A stretch of 64,000 nt of DNA from Massilia sp. Se16.2.3 (lineage in GTDB: Bacteria > Pseudomonadota > Gammaproteobacteria > Burkholderiales > Burkholderiaceae_D): assembly GCF_014171595.1 (NCBI RefSeq), contig NZ_CP050451.1, forward strand, positions 3,534,001 to 3,598,000. The letters run 5' to 3'. Under the pieces are notes generated by a model. The model worked only from the letters and a program-made list of their open reading frames with translations, did no database searches and was not told the origin of the DNA. How positions within the stretch are numbered: the stretch's first letter is position 1; each line of letters begins with the position of its first letter. The translations under genes were made by a program, and so were the position numbers. Below are positions 17,770-27,532 of this stretch, piece by piece.

Positions 17770-18739
17770 TCAGGCGTTTTCCGGATCGCCCTGCGCCACC
17801 ACCCGATCACGCCCACCGCGCTTGGCCGCATACAGCGCCCGGTCGGCCGCTTCCACCAGGCCGGCGGCGTCCAGTTGTCGCCCGGGCGCGCTGCTCGCCA
17901 CCCCGATGCTCAGGGTCACCTGCGGATGCAGCGCAGCGGGCGCGTGCGCCATCTTCAAGCCGGCCACGTGCTCGCGCAGGCCGTTCGCCAGCATGCGCGC
18001 CTGCTCGAGCGTGGTGTCGGGCAGGATGGCCGCGAACTCCTCGCCGCCGTAGCGCGCCGCCACGTCCGCCGGGCGCTTGAGCATGCTTGAGAACGCCTGG
18101 GCGACGGTGACGAGGCAGGCGTCGCCGGCCTGGTGGCCGTAATAGTCGTTGTAGGCCTTGAACGAATCGATATCGAGGAGCAGCAGCGACAGTGCACTGC
18201 CGCCACGCTGTGCGCGCCGCAGTTCGCGGTCCAGCGCCAGGTTGAAGTAGCCGCGGTTGTGGATGCCGGTCAGCGCGTCGACATGCGAACGGGCCCGCAT
18301 CGCCTCGGCATGATCGAGCAGCTGGCGCTCACGCACGTTGACGCCGCTGACGTCGCGGATCTCGACCAGGCAGTAGCTGTCCTTGCCCTGCCTGAAAGGC
18401 GTGACCGCGATCGCCTGGTCGATGCGCGCGCCGTCGAAGCTGCCGGCCTCGCGCAGCGGGAACGGCGCGCGGCCCTGCGACGGGGGGAACGTTCGCGGCC
18501 GTGCCGTGCTCGAGCGCGGCCAGCACGGCCTCCTCGACGCGCGAACTGCGCAGCTCGGGGAAGACGTCGAACAGGATGTCGCCCTCCACGCGCGCGGCCG
18601 AGCGGCCGGAACGCGCCACCATCCAGCGGTTCCAGTGGACGATGACGGAGCGGGAGTCGAGGACGACGAGGCCGCAGTTGACGAGGTTGAGGGCGGCGGA
18701 GGCGAGATCGCCGGTCTGGTCGGGGAAAGCGTTCAGCAT
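17770..18739 (-). CDS. PAS-GGDEF diguanylate cyclase (one frame break)
   Basis: About 323 residues after repair. An N-terminal PAS-like region (LVNCGLVVLDSRSVIVHWNRWM) is joined to a GGDEF domain: DALTGIHNRGYF, LLLLDIDSFKAYNDYYGH and the active site RYGGEEFA (GGEEF variant, active in many enzymes), then LSIGVA. It would make the second messenger c-di-GMP from two GTP. No transmembrane segment, so a cytoplasmic sensor. Start ATG 18739. The frame breaks at the C6 run on the minus strand (18482-18487), one base too many; with five, PPSQGRAPFPLREAGS follows and joins the GGDEF half. An RxxD inhibitory site upstream of GGEEF is not obvious. Confidence 0.86.
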
Positions 18740-18848
18740 GGATGGGCTTGGAGCAGGGATGGGGGATGATACTGCATGCGTGGGGGCATGCCAGGGAGGA
18801 GTCCGGGCATTAAATCCCATCGCGCGAGGCAACAATGCGCAAGTTTTC

Positions 18849-18875
18849 GCGTGGGCACGGGGTGCCCACGCTACG
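18849..18875. repeat. REP-like element, single copy
   Basis: GCGTGGGCAC (18849-18858) and GTGCCCACGC (18862-18871) form a perfect 10-base stem with a 3-base loop, followed by TACG as in the other copies of the family. It lies between the GGDEF gene and the C-terminal end of the penicillin-binding protein gene. Confidence 0.75.
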
Positions 18876-19006
18876 GTTGCGGTGCCACGACGGCGTCCGC
18901 CAACATGCTGCCGCATCCGCAGCCGTCACGGTCTTCTATCAATATAGTGGGGTCGGCACCGGCGTCGGTGGCGGGGGCGGCGGCTCGGTCTCCGGCGCCG
19001 GCTCGA

Positions 19007-21361
19007 TCACCTCGACGGCCTCGTCCTCCGGCGCAGGTTCGGCCGGCTGGCCTCGTCGGACGGCACGCCCTCGACCAGGTCGCCCGGCTCGATGAATTCC
19101 TCCTCGGGCTCGGACTGCTCGATGCGCGGTGCGGCCGCGGGGCGCCCGCCGGGGAAGATGGCCTCGCGATCGAGCTTGCCCGCGTCAAAGGCGCTCTTGA
19201 AGAAATCGCCAACGAGCAGGATGGCATTGTGGCCGCCCTGCCCCCAATAGCTGCTGCGCATCGTCACGCGGTTGTCGTTGAAACCGACCCAGGAGCCGGC
19301 CACCAGGTTCGGGTGCATCAGGATGAACCAGCCGTCGGCATTGTTCTGGGTGGTGCCGGTCTTGCCGGCGACATCGCCGTAGATGCCGAAGCGCGAGCGC
19401 ACGGCGGTGCCGGTGCCGCGGTTGACCACCCCGCGCAGCATGTCGATCAGGGTCGTGCTGGCCGCCTGCGACATCGCCCGCTCGGGCGCGATGTTGGCGA
19501 AGTCCGCAACCACCTTGCCGTCGCGGTCGAGGATGCGGCGCACGAACACGGGTTTGCGGTATTCGCCCTGCGCCGCGATGGTGGCATAGCTGCTCACCAT
19601 TTCCAGCAGGGTCACGGGGCTGGTGCCGAGCGCCAGCGAAGGCACCTGGGCGAGTTTACTCTGGCGAATACCGAGGTTGCGCGCCAGCTTGACGATCGGC
19701 GGCAGGCCGACGTCCTGCATCACCTGCGCCGTGATCGTGTTCTTCGAATACACCAGGCCGTCGCGCATCGTCATGCGGCGCCCGCTGGTACCGGACATGT
19801 CGGTCGGACGCCAGACGGTGCCGTCCGCGGCGCGGATGTCCATCACGGCATCCACGTAAGGGTGTTCGGGTGCCAGGCCGCTTTCCAGCGCGGCGCCATA
19901 CACGAAGGGCTTGAAGGTGGAACCGGGCTGGCGCGCGGCCTGGGCCACGTGGTCGAACTGGTCGCGCGCAAAATCGCGGCTTCCCACCCAGGCCTTCACC
20001 TCGCCCGTGGTCGGGTCGATGGCGACGAAGCCGGCCTCCAGGCGCGTCTTGGCATCTTTGAGCGTGCGCAGCCAGTCGCGGTCGGCCTTGACGCGCTTGA
20101 GCGCGGCCGTCGGCGCCTCGCCGCCCTCCACCGCGCGGCGGTAGGCGCTGCTTTCGCGGATGAAGGCATCGAGCTGGGCTGGATGGGTTTGCCAGTAGTA
20201 TTCGAAGGGCGTGACGTCCTCGCGCATCGACGTGAAAGTGGAGGTCGAGGTCGACCCCGGCACCCAGGAATGGGCCCACTCGACGTCGGCCACCGCCTGC
20301 AGGGCAGCTGCCTGGCGCTCGACCGCGCGCGTGGCGGCGGCCTGCAAATCGGGGTCGAGCGTCGTCTCCACCTTCAGGCCGTCCAGGGCCAGGTCGTAGT
20401 CGTTCCCGTCGGCCCACTCCAGCAGCCACTTGCGCACATAGGCCGTGAAGTGGTTGTCGCGCCCGCTGCGCTCGACCTGGCGCTCGAAGTGCAGCTTCAT
20501 CGGCCGTTTTTTCAGCGCTTCGAAGCGCGCGCTGTTGAAGGCCCCGTGCTTGAACATCTGGCCCAGTACCACGTTGCGGCGCGCCAGCGAGCGCTCGGGA
20601 TTGGTCACGGGGTTGTAGTAATAGGTGCCCTTCAACATGCCGACCAGGGTCGCCGCCTCGAGCACGTCGAGCTTCGCTGCCGGTTTGTCGAAATAGGTGC
20701 GGGCTGCCATCTCGATGCCGCGCGCGTTGTACAGGAAAGGCACCGTGTTCAGGTAGGCTTCCAGGATCTCGGTCTTGCTATAGGTGTTCTCGATCTTGAC
20801 CGCGGTGATCAGTTCCTTCAGCTTGCGGTTGATGCTGCGCGCGCGCCCGATCTCCTCGGGGAACATGTTGCGCGCCAGCTGCTGGGTGATGGTCGAGCCG
20901 CCCTGGGCATCGCCCTTCAGGCTGGCCACCAGGGCCCCGGCGATGCGGGTGAAGTCGACGCCATGGTGGTCGTAGAAGCGGTGGTCCTCGGTGGCGATCA
21001 GGGCGCTGACCACGTGCGGCGACACCTGCGAGAGCTTGACGCGCTCCTGCAGGCCCTGCTCGAAGGTGCCGAGCTCCTTGCCGTCGCTCGAGAGGATCAC
21101 GCTCGGGCGTGCGCTGCTGACCTGCTTGAGGTCGGCGATGCCGGGCGTGAGCGGGATCAGGATCAGGAGGTAGGCCAGCAGGAGGAGCAACAGGCCCGCC
21201 ATGCTCCCCAGGCCGACCAGCAGCACCTGTTCCCAGCGGGGACGCCCGGCCAGGAAACCGTGGGCCTGGCCGACACCTTGCCGCGCCCGGTTGCTGGCGC
21301 TGCCGAACAATTCCTTTGCCTGCTGGCGGATGCCGTTCTCGGTCTTTTCGTCCTGGTCCAC
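19007..21361 (-). CDS. mrcA: Penicillin-binding protein 1A-type transglycosylase/transpeptidase
   Basis: 784 residues as written. A short cytoplasmic tail, one TM anchor (LLVGLGSMAGLLLLLLAYLLILI, about 45-70), then a GT51 glycosyltransferase (TEDHRFYDHHG with the catalytic Glu, GGSTITQQLARN, RKLKE) and a penicillin-binding transpeptidase: PGSTFKPF (SxxK Ser about 481), YSKNT (SxN) and KTGTTQNNADGWF (KTG). It polymerises and crosslinks peptidoglycan at the outer face of the inner membrane. The C-terminus looks altered: near 19041-19050 one extra G would change the basic ending RRRTRPSR into an acidic, proline-rich tail ending at 18939, which fits the preceding acidic stretch EEEFIEPGDLVEG better. 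Monocistronic; gene symbol by class, as the paralogue number is unknown. Confidence 0.93.
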   Translation of the reverse strand: MDQDEKTENGIRQQAKELFGSASNRARQGVGQAHGFLAGRPRWEQVLLVGLGSMAGLLLLLLAYLLILIPLTPGIADLKQVSSARPSVILSSDGKELGTFEQGLQERVKLSQVSPHVVSALIATEDHRFYDHHGVDFTRIAGALVASLKGDAQGGSTITQQLARNMFPEEIGRARSINRKLKELITAVKIENTYSKTEILEAYLNTVPFLYNARGIEMAARTYFDKPAAKLDVLEAATLVGMLKGTYYYNPVTNPERSLARRNVVLGQMFKHGAFNSARFEALKKRPMKLHFERQVERSGRDNHFTAYVRKWLLEWADGNDYDLALDGLKVETTLDPDLQAAATRAVERQAAALQAVADVEWAHSWVPGSTSTSTFTSMREDVTPFEYYWQTHPAQLDAFIRESSAYRRAVEGGEAPTAALKRVKADRDWLRTLKDAKTRLEAGFVAIDPTTGEVKAWVGSRDFARDQFDHVAQAARQPGSTFKPFVYGAALESGLAPEHPYVDAVMDIRAADGTVWRPTDMSGTSGRRMTMRDGLVYSKNTITAQVMQDVGLPPIVKLARNLGIRQSKLAQVPSLALGTSPVTLLEMVSSYATIAAQGEYRKPVFVRRILDRDGKVVADFANIAPERAMSQAASTTLIDMLRGVVNRGTGTAVRSRFGIYGDVAGKTGTTQNNADGWFILMHPNLVAGSWVGFNDNRVTMRSSYWGQGGHNAILLVGDFFKSAFDAGKLDREAIFPGGRPAAAPRIEQSEPEEEFIEPGDLVEGVPSDEASRPNLRRRTRPSR

Positions 21362-21506
21362 TGGTTTCCTTGCTTGCGAATCAATCTCCGGGACGCAGTA
21401 TAGCCGACGGCGGGTCGCGTCACGGTTGGGCGCCGGCGGACGGAGGGCGCCCGCGGCCGGCGCAGGGGGCCCTGCCGGCGCGCCTGCTTTCGGCTATCAT
21501 GTCAGG

Positions 21507-22000
21507 ATGTCTTTACGAAATCCCATTGCCGGGGCCGCTGATCTGCCGCCGGCGACGCGCGTGCTGCGCCAGTTCCGCGTCGTCTTCAATTCGGTCAAAA
21601 CCCATTTTCGCCAGGTCGAACGCGAAGCCGGACTCGGCGGCGCGCAGGTCTGGGCCCTGTCCGTCATCGCCGAAACGCCCGGGATCGGCGTCACCGAACT
21701 GGCGCGCGCGCTCGATATCCACCAGTCCACCGCCAGCAACCTGGTGCGCACGCTCGCGACGCGCGGCCTGGTCGCGACCAGCCGCGAGGGCAGCGACCGC
21801 CGCGGCGTGGCGCTGCGCGCCCTTCCCGCCGCCGAGGCCCTGCTGGCGCGCGCCCCGGCGCCTTTGCCGGCGTGCTGCCCGACGCCCTCGCCAGCCTCGA
21901 CCGCGAAACACTCGAGCGCCCGGAACAGGACCTGGCATGCCTGATCGCGCGCCTGGCCGTCGATGGCGACGGTGCGCAGGTGCCGCTGTCGCAGATTTGA
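21507..22000 (+). CDS. MarR family transcriptional regulator (one frame break)
   Basis: 164 residues after repair. Winged helix-turn-helix core: VWALSVIAETPGIGVTELARALDIHQSTASNLVRTLATRGLVATSREGSDRRGVALR, that is helices 2-4 and the beta wing with the D-R-R motif, flanked by the dimerisation helices. As written it ends early at 21944 in frame-shifted sequence. Adding one G in the CCGG at about 21855-21858 restores APGAFAGVLPDALASLDRETLER and a C-terminal dimer helix, ending at 22000. ATG 21507 chosen for a proper N-terminal helix. Divergent from the penicillin-binding protein gene, convergent with YbdK. Ligand and targets unknown. Confidence 0.85.
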
Positions 22001-22013
22001 GCGGCGCGCCGGG

Positions 22014-23141
22014 CTAGCCCGGGTCACCTGCCCGCAGCCGGCCCAGCGCGGCGTCGACGATGCCTTCGACGCTGCCCGCCCCGGCGCGTGCATTGCGCAG
22101 GAAATGGGCGTCGCTGCCGGTATGCGTCACCTGGTACAGATGTTCGAGCGCAGCTTCGCTGCCCAGCGCCTGCGCGTGCGGCTGCAGCAGGCGCAGCGTG
22201 GTCAGGATGTCCTCGCGCAGCGAGATCGATTCGTGCCGCTGTGGATGGACCAGGGTGCCGTCCAGGCCGAAGCGGCAGGCCTGGAAGCGGTTGTAGTTGT
22301 AGACCAGGTAGTCGTCCTCGCAGGGCGCCGGCTCGCTGCCCTCCAGCAGATAACGGCACAGCGCCTGCAGGTAGCAGGCCAGGGCGGCGGCCCGTTCGAC
22401 CGTCAGCGGCGTGTCGCAGACGCGCAATTCGATGGTGCCGTACTCCGGTTTCGGGCGCAGGTCCCAGTAGAAGTCCTTCATGCTGCGCACGATGCCGGTA
22501 TGTTCCATGCGCCTGAAATAGTCGCGCTCGAAGGCCTCCCACTCGAGGATGAAGGGCGCCCTGCCCGACAGCGGGAAGGCGAACACGGAATTGAGGCGCG
22601 CCGACTGGAACTGGGTGTCGCTCCCCTGCAGGAAGGGTGACGAGGCCGACATTGCGATAAAGTGCGGCACATAGCGGTTCAGGGCGTGCAGCAGGAACAG
22701 CGCCTCGTCGCCCGAACCGCAGCCGATGTGCACGTGCTGGCCGAACACGGTGAACTGCTTGGCCAGGTACCCGTACAGGCTCGATACCTCGCGAAAGCGC
22801 GGCCTGGCGAAAATCTTGCGCTGGGACCACTGCTGGAAAGGGTGGGTGCCACCGCCGCAGACGCCCACATTCAGGCGGTCGCCCGCGCGCAGCAGGGTGT
22901 CGCGGATCTGGCGCAGCTCGCCCAGCAATTCGCCATGGTGGGTGTGCACGCTCGAGTTAATCTCGATCATGCTCTCGGTGATCTCCGGCGTCACATTCCC
23001 GGGGAACGGCGCGCGCCCCAGCAGTTCGAGCATATCGGGCGAAGCCGGTACCAGGTCGAAGTCCGACAGGCTGACGAGCTGCAGTTCCAGTTCGACGCCC
23101 ATGGTCAGCGACTGCGATTGGCTGAATGGGGGTAGCGCCAT
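22014..23141 (-). CDS. ybdK: YbdK-type carboxylate-amine ligase (glutamate-cysteine ligase family 2)
   Basis: 375-residue ATP-dependent ligase. N-terminal [10 protein letters not shown] holds the metal-binding Glu residues of the GCS2 fold; [27 protein letters not shown] and [10 protein letters not shown] are the conserved blocks of the YbdK family. E. coli YbdK has weak glutamate-cysteine ligase activity and its true substrate is uncertain. ATG 23141 is chosen over the upstream TTG because AAGGAGG lies 7 bases before it. It begins two bases after the stop of the CPA2 antiporter gene, so the two form an operon; an ion/proton antiporter beside a glutathione-type ligase recalls the link between Kef systems and glutathione, which is inference. 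Confidence 0.9.
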   Translation of the reverse strand: MALPPFSQSQSLTMGVELELQLVSLSDFDLVPASPDMLELLGRAPFPGNVTPEITESMIEINSSVHTHHGELLGELRQIRDTLLRAGDRLNVGVCGGGTHPFQQWSQRKIFARPRFREVSSLYGYLAKQFTVFGQHVHIGCGSGDEALFLLHALNRYVPHFIAMSASSPFLQGSDTQFQSARLNSVFAFPLSGRAPFILEWEAFERDYFRRMEHTGIVRSMKDFYWDLRPKPEYGTIELRVCDTPLTVERAAALACYLQALCRYLLEGSEPAPCEDDYLVYNYNRFQACRFGLDGTLVHPQRHESISLREDILTTLRLLQPHAQALGSEAALEHLYQVTHTGSDAHFLRNARAGAGSVEGIVDAALGRLRAGDPG

Positions 23142-23143
23142 GA

Positions 23144-24328
23144 TCAAGCCTCCTTGGCAATACGGTGTTCATTCGCCCAGACCACGGCGCGCTGGGTCAG
23201 CACCGGTCCAAGCACGTCGAGCAGCAGCATGACCACCGCCAGCGGCGCCAGGCTGTCGAACAGGTCGACGCCGATCCAGCGCGTCTGCTCCATCAACAGG
23301 ATCGCGAATACCGCCATCGGCGTGAGCGCCATGCCCGACAGCGCCCCTTTCCGTGCCGTGATGCCGGACACGCGGGCGAAGGCCGTGCATACGCCGATCT
23401 TGACGACCGCCCGCACCAGCACCAGCAGCAGGCCCAGGGCCAGGCCGCCGCCGAGGTGCTCGAGCTCGACCCTGGTGGCGACAAAGAAGAACATCAGCAC
23501 GGCCAGCAGATCGCCGAGCACGCCGAAGTTGCGTTGCGCGGGACTGAGCGCGATGCGCCGGTGGCGCGCCACCAGGCCGAAGGTCAGCGCCGCCAGCACC
23601 GGCGAGAACTGCAGCACGTGGGTGACGGCCACCAGCAGCACGACCGCCAGCGCAAAGGCCAGCGTGGCGCCTTCGGCGGCCCCGATCAGGCGCAGCCATA
23701 GCGGGACCGGGGCGCCGAACAGCGCGCCGAGTCCGCTCGACACGGCCAGCACCAGCAGGCTCCTGGCGGCGGCGTGGGCCAGGTCGCCCGAGGTCTGGAA
23801 CAGACCGATGCCGACGACGACGTTAAAGGTGAAGACCGCCATCACGCAGTTCAGCGCCGTCAGGTGCAGGGCACGCTCGGTGACCTGGCCGGCGGCACCC
23901 TGTTCGTTGAGCACGCGCAGCAGGCCAGCGGGCGAACTCGACATCGCAAGCGCGGCCGTCAGCGCGGCCGGCAGCCGCTCCATGCCGCACTGCCCCGCGA
24001 CCAGGAACACGGCGGCGAAAGTACAGGCTGCCTCGAGCACCGAGGTGACGACGATCCAGGGGTTGTTGCGCAGCCAGCGCAGGTTGATGCGGTAGCCCAG
24101 TTCGAACAGGATCAGGCCGAAGCCCAGGTTCGCCAGCAGCATGAAGTTCCTGGACTCGGACGGCGGCAGGTAGCCGGCGGCCAGGTTACCGAAGACGAAG
24201 CCCGCCAGGCCATACACGGCGATGCGCGGCAGCGCGGTCCAGCGGTAGATCAGTTCGCCAGCCATCCAGGCCAGCGTCATGGCCAGTGGCCAGGCAAGTT
24301 GCAATCCAAGATCGGCATAGTCAGGCAT
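23144..24328 (-). CDS. CPA2-type cation:proton antiporter
   Basis: 394-residue inner-membrane protein with about 12 TM helices of the Na+/H+ exchanger fold (PF00999), lacking the C-terminal TrkA-N domain of KefB/KefC. Recognisable parts: [20 protein letters not shown] near helix 4, [15 protein letters not shown] at the position of the conserved discontinuous helix, and a later helix [17 protein letters not shown]. The usual Asp-Asp or Asn-Asp pair in the ion-binding helix is not evident, so transport activity and ion are uncertain. ATG 24328 has AAGGAG 6 bases upstream. A 300-base leader with a terminator hairpin precedes it. Confidence 0.85.
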   Translation of the reverse strand: MPDYADLGLQLAWPLAMTLAWMAGELIYRWTALPRIAVYGLAGFVFGNLAAGYLPPSESRNFMLLANLGFGLILFELGYRINLRWLRNNPWIVVTSVLEAACTFAAVFLVAGQCGMERLPAALTAALAMSSSPAGLLRVLNEQGAAGQVTERALHLTALNCVMAVFTFNVVVGIGLFQTSGDLAHAAARSLLVLAVSSGLGALFGAPVPLWLRLIGAAEGATLAFALAVVLLVAVTHVLQFSPVLAALTFGLVARHRRIALSPAQRNFGVLGDLLAVLMFFFVATRVELEHLGGGLALGLLLVLVRAVVKIGVCTAFARVSGITARKGALSGMALTPMAVFAILLMEQTRWIGVDLFDSLAPLAVVMLLLDVLGPVLTQRAVVWANEHRIAKEA

Positions 24329-24463
24329 GGGCTCTCCTTGACGCGCGGAAGCGGGAGCATCTGGACGGGGCCGGGCCGGCTCGCGTCGACGATGGCGACG
24401 GGCGTGCGCCGCCGGCCGGGTACGATGCTCAGGATGTGCGCCACCGGGCGGTGGGCCTCCCGC

Positions 24464-24491
24464 AAAAAACCGCCCCCGGTGGCCCGGGGGC
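24464..24491 (-). terminator. Rho-independent terminator hairpin
   Basis: On the minus strand GCCCCCGG (24491-24484) pairs with CCGGGGGC (24479-24472) across a 4-base loop, followed within two bases by six T (24469-24464). Stem of 8 G/C pairs plus U-run is textbook. It lies inside the leader of the antiporter gene. Confidence 0.85.
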
Positions 24492-24576
24492 ATCGAAAAA
24501 GAAGCGCACGCAGCCTGTGCACACGCCTCCTCGCTGATCGACAGCAGCGCCGTAGCGGCGACCCTGTGACTCAGCC

Positions 24577-24605
24577 ATATTGCCTGACTTTTAGTTCGAT
24601 AGCAA
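24577..24605 (-). promoter_or_regulatory. Possible promoter between metallophosphoesterase and antiporter leader
   Basis: TTGCTA (24605-24600) and CAATAT (24582-24577) on the minus strand are 17 bases apart. The match to consensus is moderate (4/6 and 3/6), but the position, just after the upstream stop codon and before the hairpin region, would create a transcript that meets the terminator. Confidence 0.35.
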
Positions 24606-24630
24606 CTACATTTGTCCGAATGTATGGACG

Positions 24631-26023
24631 CTAGCGCACCTGGCTGATCGCGCAAACGGAGTTGCGACCCTCCACCCGGCAGCTGTTACGCTCGCGCCCG
24701 TCACGGTCCCATACCTTCACCAGCCAGGCCTCGGTCCCGGTGCGTTCCATCGTCATGTAGCCGAAGCCGTCGATCCAGGAACTCATGTGGGCGACGACCG
24801 CGCCCGGGGCCGGCGACTGGCCCGGTGGCGGCATCGCCGGCAGCGGCACGATGTCTTCCGCCGTCCCCGAAAAGCCCGACACGAACTGGGTCGGATGGCG
24901 GCTGGCGAAGCTGACCTGCTCCCACAGGTGCACGTGGCCCGACAGCAGCATCTGCACCGACTCCGGCAGATAGCCCGGCTCGACGTCGCCGAACGCGTCC
25001 AGCAAGCCCCGGTCGCCGCCGAACAGCGTGACCGCGCCGCTCTTCGGGTCGCGGTTGGCACCGAAGGCGAACAGGGGATGGTGGTCGACCGCGATGTTGT
25101 AGCGCGCGGCGCCGGCCAGCTGCGCCACCTTGCGGGCGGTGTCGGCATAGCGGGCGCGGCGCGGGTCGGATGGCGGCAAGCCCTTGTAGCTGGTGTTCGC
25201 GCTGTCGAACACGATCAGCTGGGCGCCGGCGCCAAGGGGCACCGCATACGGGTCGCTGTGGTCGCCGAGGGCATCGTTGGCCGGCAGGTCGCAGTCGCGT
25301 CCGGTCTCGAAGGGACGGGGGTCGAGGTAGCGCCACCAGCCCTGCCCGGCGCGGGCACAGCTTTCGTGGTTGCCGCGCGCGAGCACCCAGGGCGCGGCGG
25401 CGAGGAGCTTGCCCGCCGGGGTAAAGAAGTCGGCGGCCCAGGCGTCGAAACCGTAGCCGTAGGGGCTGCCGGCGCAGCCCGCCCGGCCGGCGGGGCACGG
25501 GTCTTCGCGGTAGTGGTAGTCGCCCACGTGGACCACCAGGTCGGGCTCGAAAGCGGCTGCACTGGCCGCCACGCGCGCGAACGGATAAGCCCCCTCGGGT
25601 CGTTGCAATCACGGGCCTCGCGCCCTTTCAGGCGGCAGCCGGTGTCGCCAATGACGACGATGCGTTCTGGTGCCGCTTTTGGCACCGGCAAGGCCTTGCC
25701 GAAGACGGACGCGGTGGCGGCGCCAGCCGCGATGGGCGCTTCGCAGGTCAGCACGACCTTCGTCGCCGGCGCGTGGGGCTGGCCAGGGCGAACCGGAATG
25801 CCCGCATGCGGCACGCGCACACGCATCGGCAGCAGGTGGCCGTCCACGCTCAGCGGCGGACAGGCGGGCGCATCGAGGATGACGCGCGCGGTGGCGGCGC
25901 CGTGCGGGCCGATGACGACAAAGGCTGCCGCCTCTTGCCTGGGGTCGGGGGCAGGCTGGCGCAGGCGGCCAGCGCCAGGGTCGGCAACAGGCAGGCGGCT
26001 CGCCGTGGCAGGAAGGATGGCAT
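24631..26023 (-). CDS. Calcineurin-like metallophosphoesterase, lipoprotein (two frame breaks)
   Basis: About 464 residues after repair. ATG 26023 (GGAGG upstream) starts a lipoprotein signal with lipobox LALAAC. An N-terminal beta domain is followed by the binuclear-metal phosphoesterase core: VVIGDTGCR, VHVGDYHYRE, ARGNHESC (GNHE), VDHHPLFAFG and LSGHVHLWE (GHxH). Such periplasmic enzymes hydrolyse phosphomonoesters or diesters; purple acid phosphatase-like organisation (beta domain plus catalytic domain) fits. Frame breaks at the G5 run 25947-25951 and at the C5 run near 25591-25596, one base missing in each; repair gives LPPDPRQEAAAFVVIG and NDPRGAYPFARVAA. The C-terminus carries four scattered Cys that may form disulfides. 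Confidence 0.86.
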
Positions 26024-26164
26024 TCGGGACCTCCGGCAAAAAGTGCAAATGTATCACGGCAATATCGTGGGCGAGCGATGCCGCCGGTGGCCGCAGCCGG
26101 GCGCGGCCGCCGTCAAGCTTGCGTTAGCATATTGGCAAAAGGAGTACGGAGAAAAGGACGCACA

Positions 26165-26927
26165 ATGGAGATTGCGCCGTGGCTGCAGGCGGGTTTTTGG
26201 GGCACCGTTGCCGGTGCGGCGCTGCTGCTGGGCGCCGCGGCCGGCTACTGGTTCCGGGTGCCGCCGCGCCTGGTCGCCGCCATCATGGCGTTCGGCAGCG
26301 GCGTGCTGATTTCGGCGCTCTCGTTCGAACTGATGGACGAGGCCTTCCGCACCGGCGGCTTCGGCGCGACCGCGCTGGGTTTCCCTGGCCGGCGCCCCGG
26401 TCACCACACCCCGGCCAACTGGTGGCTGGCGCACGGCGGCGCCAGACACGAAAAAAACGTTCATGCAAGCAGCCGAGCGAAGCCGAGCACGGCGGCAGCG
26501 GGGTGGCGATCGCGGTCGGCGCCCTGCTCGACGGGATTCCCGAGTCGATCGTGATCGGCCTGTCGATGCTTGGCGGCGGCAAGGTCAGCCTGGTCGCGGT
26601 GTCGGCCATTTTCCTGTCGAACGTGCCCGAGGGCTTGTCGAGCGCGGCCGGCATGAAGAAGGCGGACCGCCCAGCCCTGTACATCTTCGGCATCTGGGGC
26701 GGCATCGCCCTTGCCTCGGCCTGGCGGCGCTGGCCGGGTTCACCCTGTTCGAAGGCGTCGCCCCCGCCACGGTGGCCGCGACCACGGCGGTAGCGGCCGG
26801 CGCCATCCTTGCCATGCTGGTCGACACCATGATTCCGGAAGCGTTCGAGGAAGCACACGACTTTGCCGGGCTCATCACGGTGGCCGGCTTCCTCGCAGCC
26901 TTCGCACTGAGCAAGCTGGGCGGGTGA
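26165..26927 (+). CDS. ZIP family divalent metal transporter (several frame breaks)
   Basis: About 255 residues after repair; inner-membrane carrier of zinc or similar ions with eight TM helices. Recognisable: FGSGVLISALSFELMDEAF (TM2-3), the histidine/lysine loop, AIAVGALLDGIPESIVIG (TM4 with conserved Asp/Pro-Glu-Ser), IFLSNVPEGLSSAAGM (TM5), and MLVDTMIPEAFEEAHDFAGL. The frame changes at the A7 run 26451-26457 (one A missing) and at CGGCC 26717-26721 (one G missing). The stretch 26383-26420 also reads oddly (FPGRRPGHHT against the expected LAGA.....LAN), suggesting a compensating pair of errors. ATG 26165. Convergent with the following lipoprotein gene. Confidence 0.8.
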
Positions 26928-26947
26928 ACGGACGACTGCGCCCCTGG

Positions 26948-27532
26948 CTACCTTGCCGCCGTCGCCGGACGTATCGCAGCACGGATCTTGCGCCCCAGCT
27001 CCGCGTCGTCGATCGGCGGGTACATCTCGATTTTCCCGACGTTGTTGGCGATGATGCCGGCGACCAGTGCGCCGCCAATCACGGTGCCCACGATGTTCGG
27101 CCCCGCTCCCGGCGCCAGCGCGACCTGGTCGGCACGCTGCTGCACCACCTTGTCGAGGCTGTCGACCACGTGCGCTTCCTGCTCGAAGATATAGAAGAAG
27201 CGCGGCGGCTTCGCGCCGTTTTTCGGGACGTAGATCCCGCCCATCTGTAACCGTGGTTTTGGCTGGACCATGGCATTGGTCATCCAGATCGTCCGGTCTT
27301 TTCCGAAGTAATAGACGCCCTCGGCATCCTCCCTGGCGGCGACGTACACGCCGGGCAGCGCGCCCTCTTCGCAGCGGACATTCAAGCCCCGATAGGACAC
27401 CGTCGAGATCTTCTCCTGCAAGGCGATCTCTTCGTGGCGATCGGAGACCGCGAAGTCTTCCGGGCGCGTACTTGCACAGCCTGCAATGACGAGCGACAGC
27501 ATGGCGGCACCGACTAGTTTGACTGGATTCAT
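26948..27532 (-). CDS. Lipoprotein of unknown function
   Basis: 194-residue predicted lipoprotein: signal MNPVKLVGAAMLSLVIAGC with the lipobox IAGC at residues 16-19, so probably attached to a membrane by Cys19. The mature part contains a mixed region (EEGALPGVYVAAREDAEGVYYFGKD) and a glycine-rich hydrophobic helix NIVGTVIGGALVAGIIANNVG near the C-terminus that could insert into a membrane. No recognised domain. ATG 27532 preceded by AAGGAAAAAG. Divergent from the Gfo/Idh/MocA gene across 344 bases. Confidence 0.75.
   Translation of the reverse strand: MNPVKLVGAAMLSLVIAGCASTRPEDFAVSDRHEEIALQEKISTVSYRGLNVRCEEGALPGVYVAAREDAEGVYYFGKDRTIWMTNAMVQPKPRLQMGGIYVPKNGAKPPRFFYIFEQEAHVVDSLDKVVQQRADQVALAPGAGPNIVGTVIGGALVAGIIANNVGKIEMYPPIDDAELGRKIRAAIRPATAAR

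Larger units (their letters stand above)
24329..24630 (-). other. Attenuator-like leader region of the antiporter gene
   Basis: Read on the minus strand this leader contains, in order, a promoter-like pair (24605-24577), a short hairpin around CGCCGCTACGGCG, an ATG at 24578 opening a short frame that passes through three Phe codons (TTC TTT TTC near 24503-24495), and then a perfect terminator hairpin with a U-run (24491-24464), about 135 bases before the antiporter ATG. A short coding frame, a hairpin and a terminator before a gene is the layout of transcription attenuation. No known riboswitch consensus was recognised. The terminator could instead simply end the upstream metallophosphoesterase transcript. 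Confidence 0.4.

Noticed and set aside
18776-21403. An 875-codon open frame antisense to the penicillin-binding protein gene
   Set aside because: It mirrors the real gene's third-position GC bias, has no family motif, no start context and a His/Gln/Arg-rich composition typical of shadow frames in GC-rich DNA.
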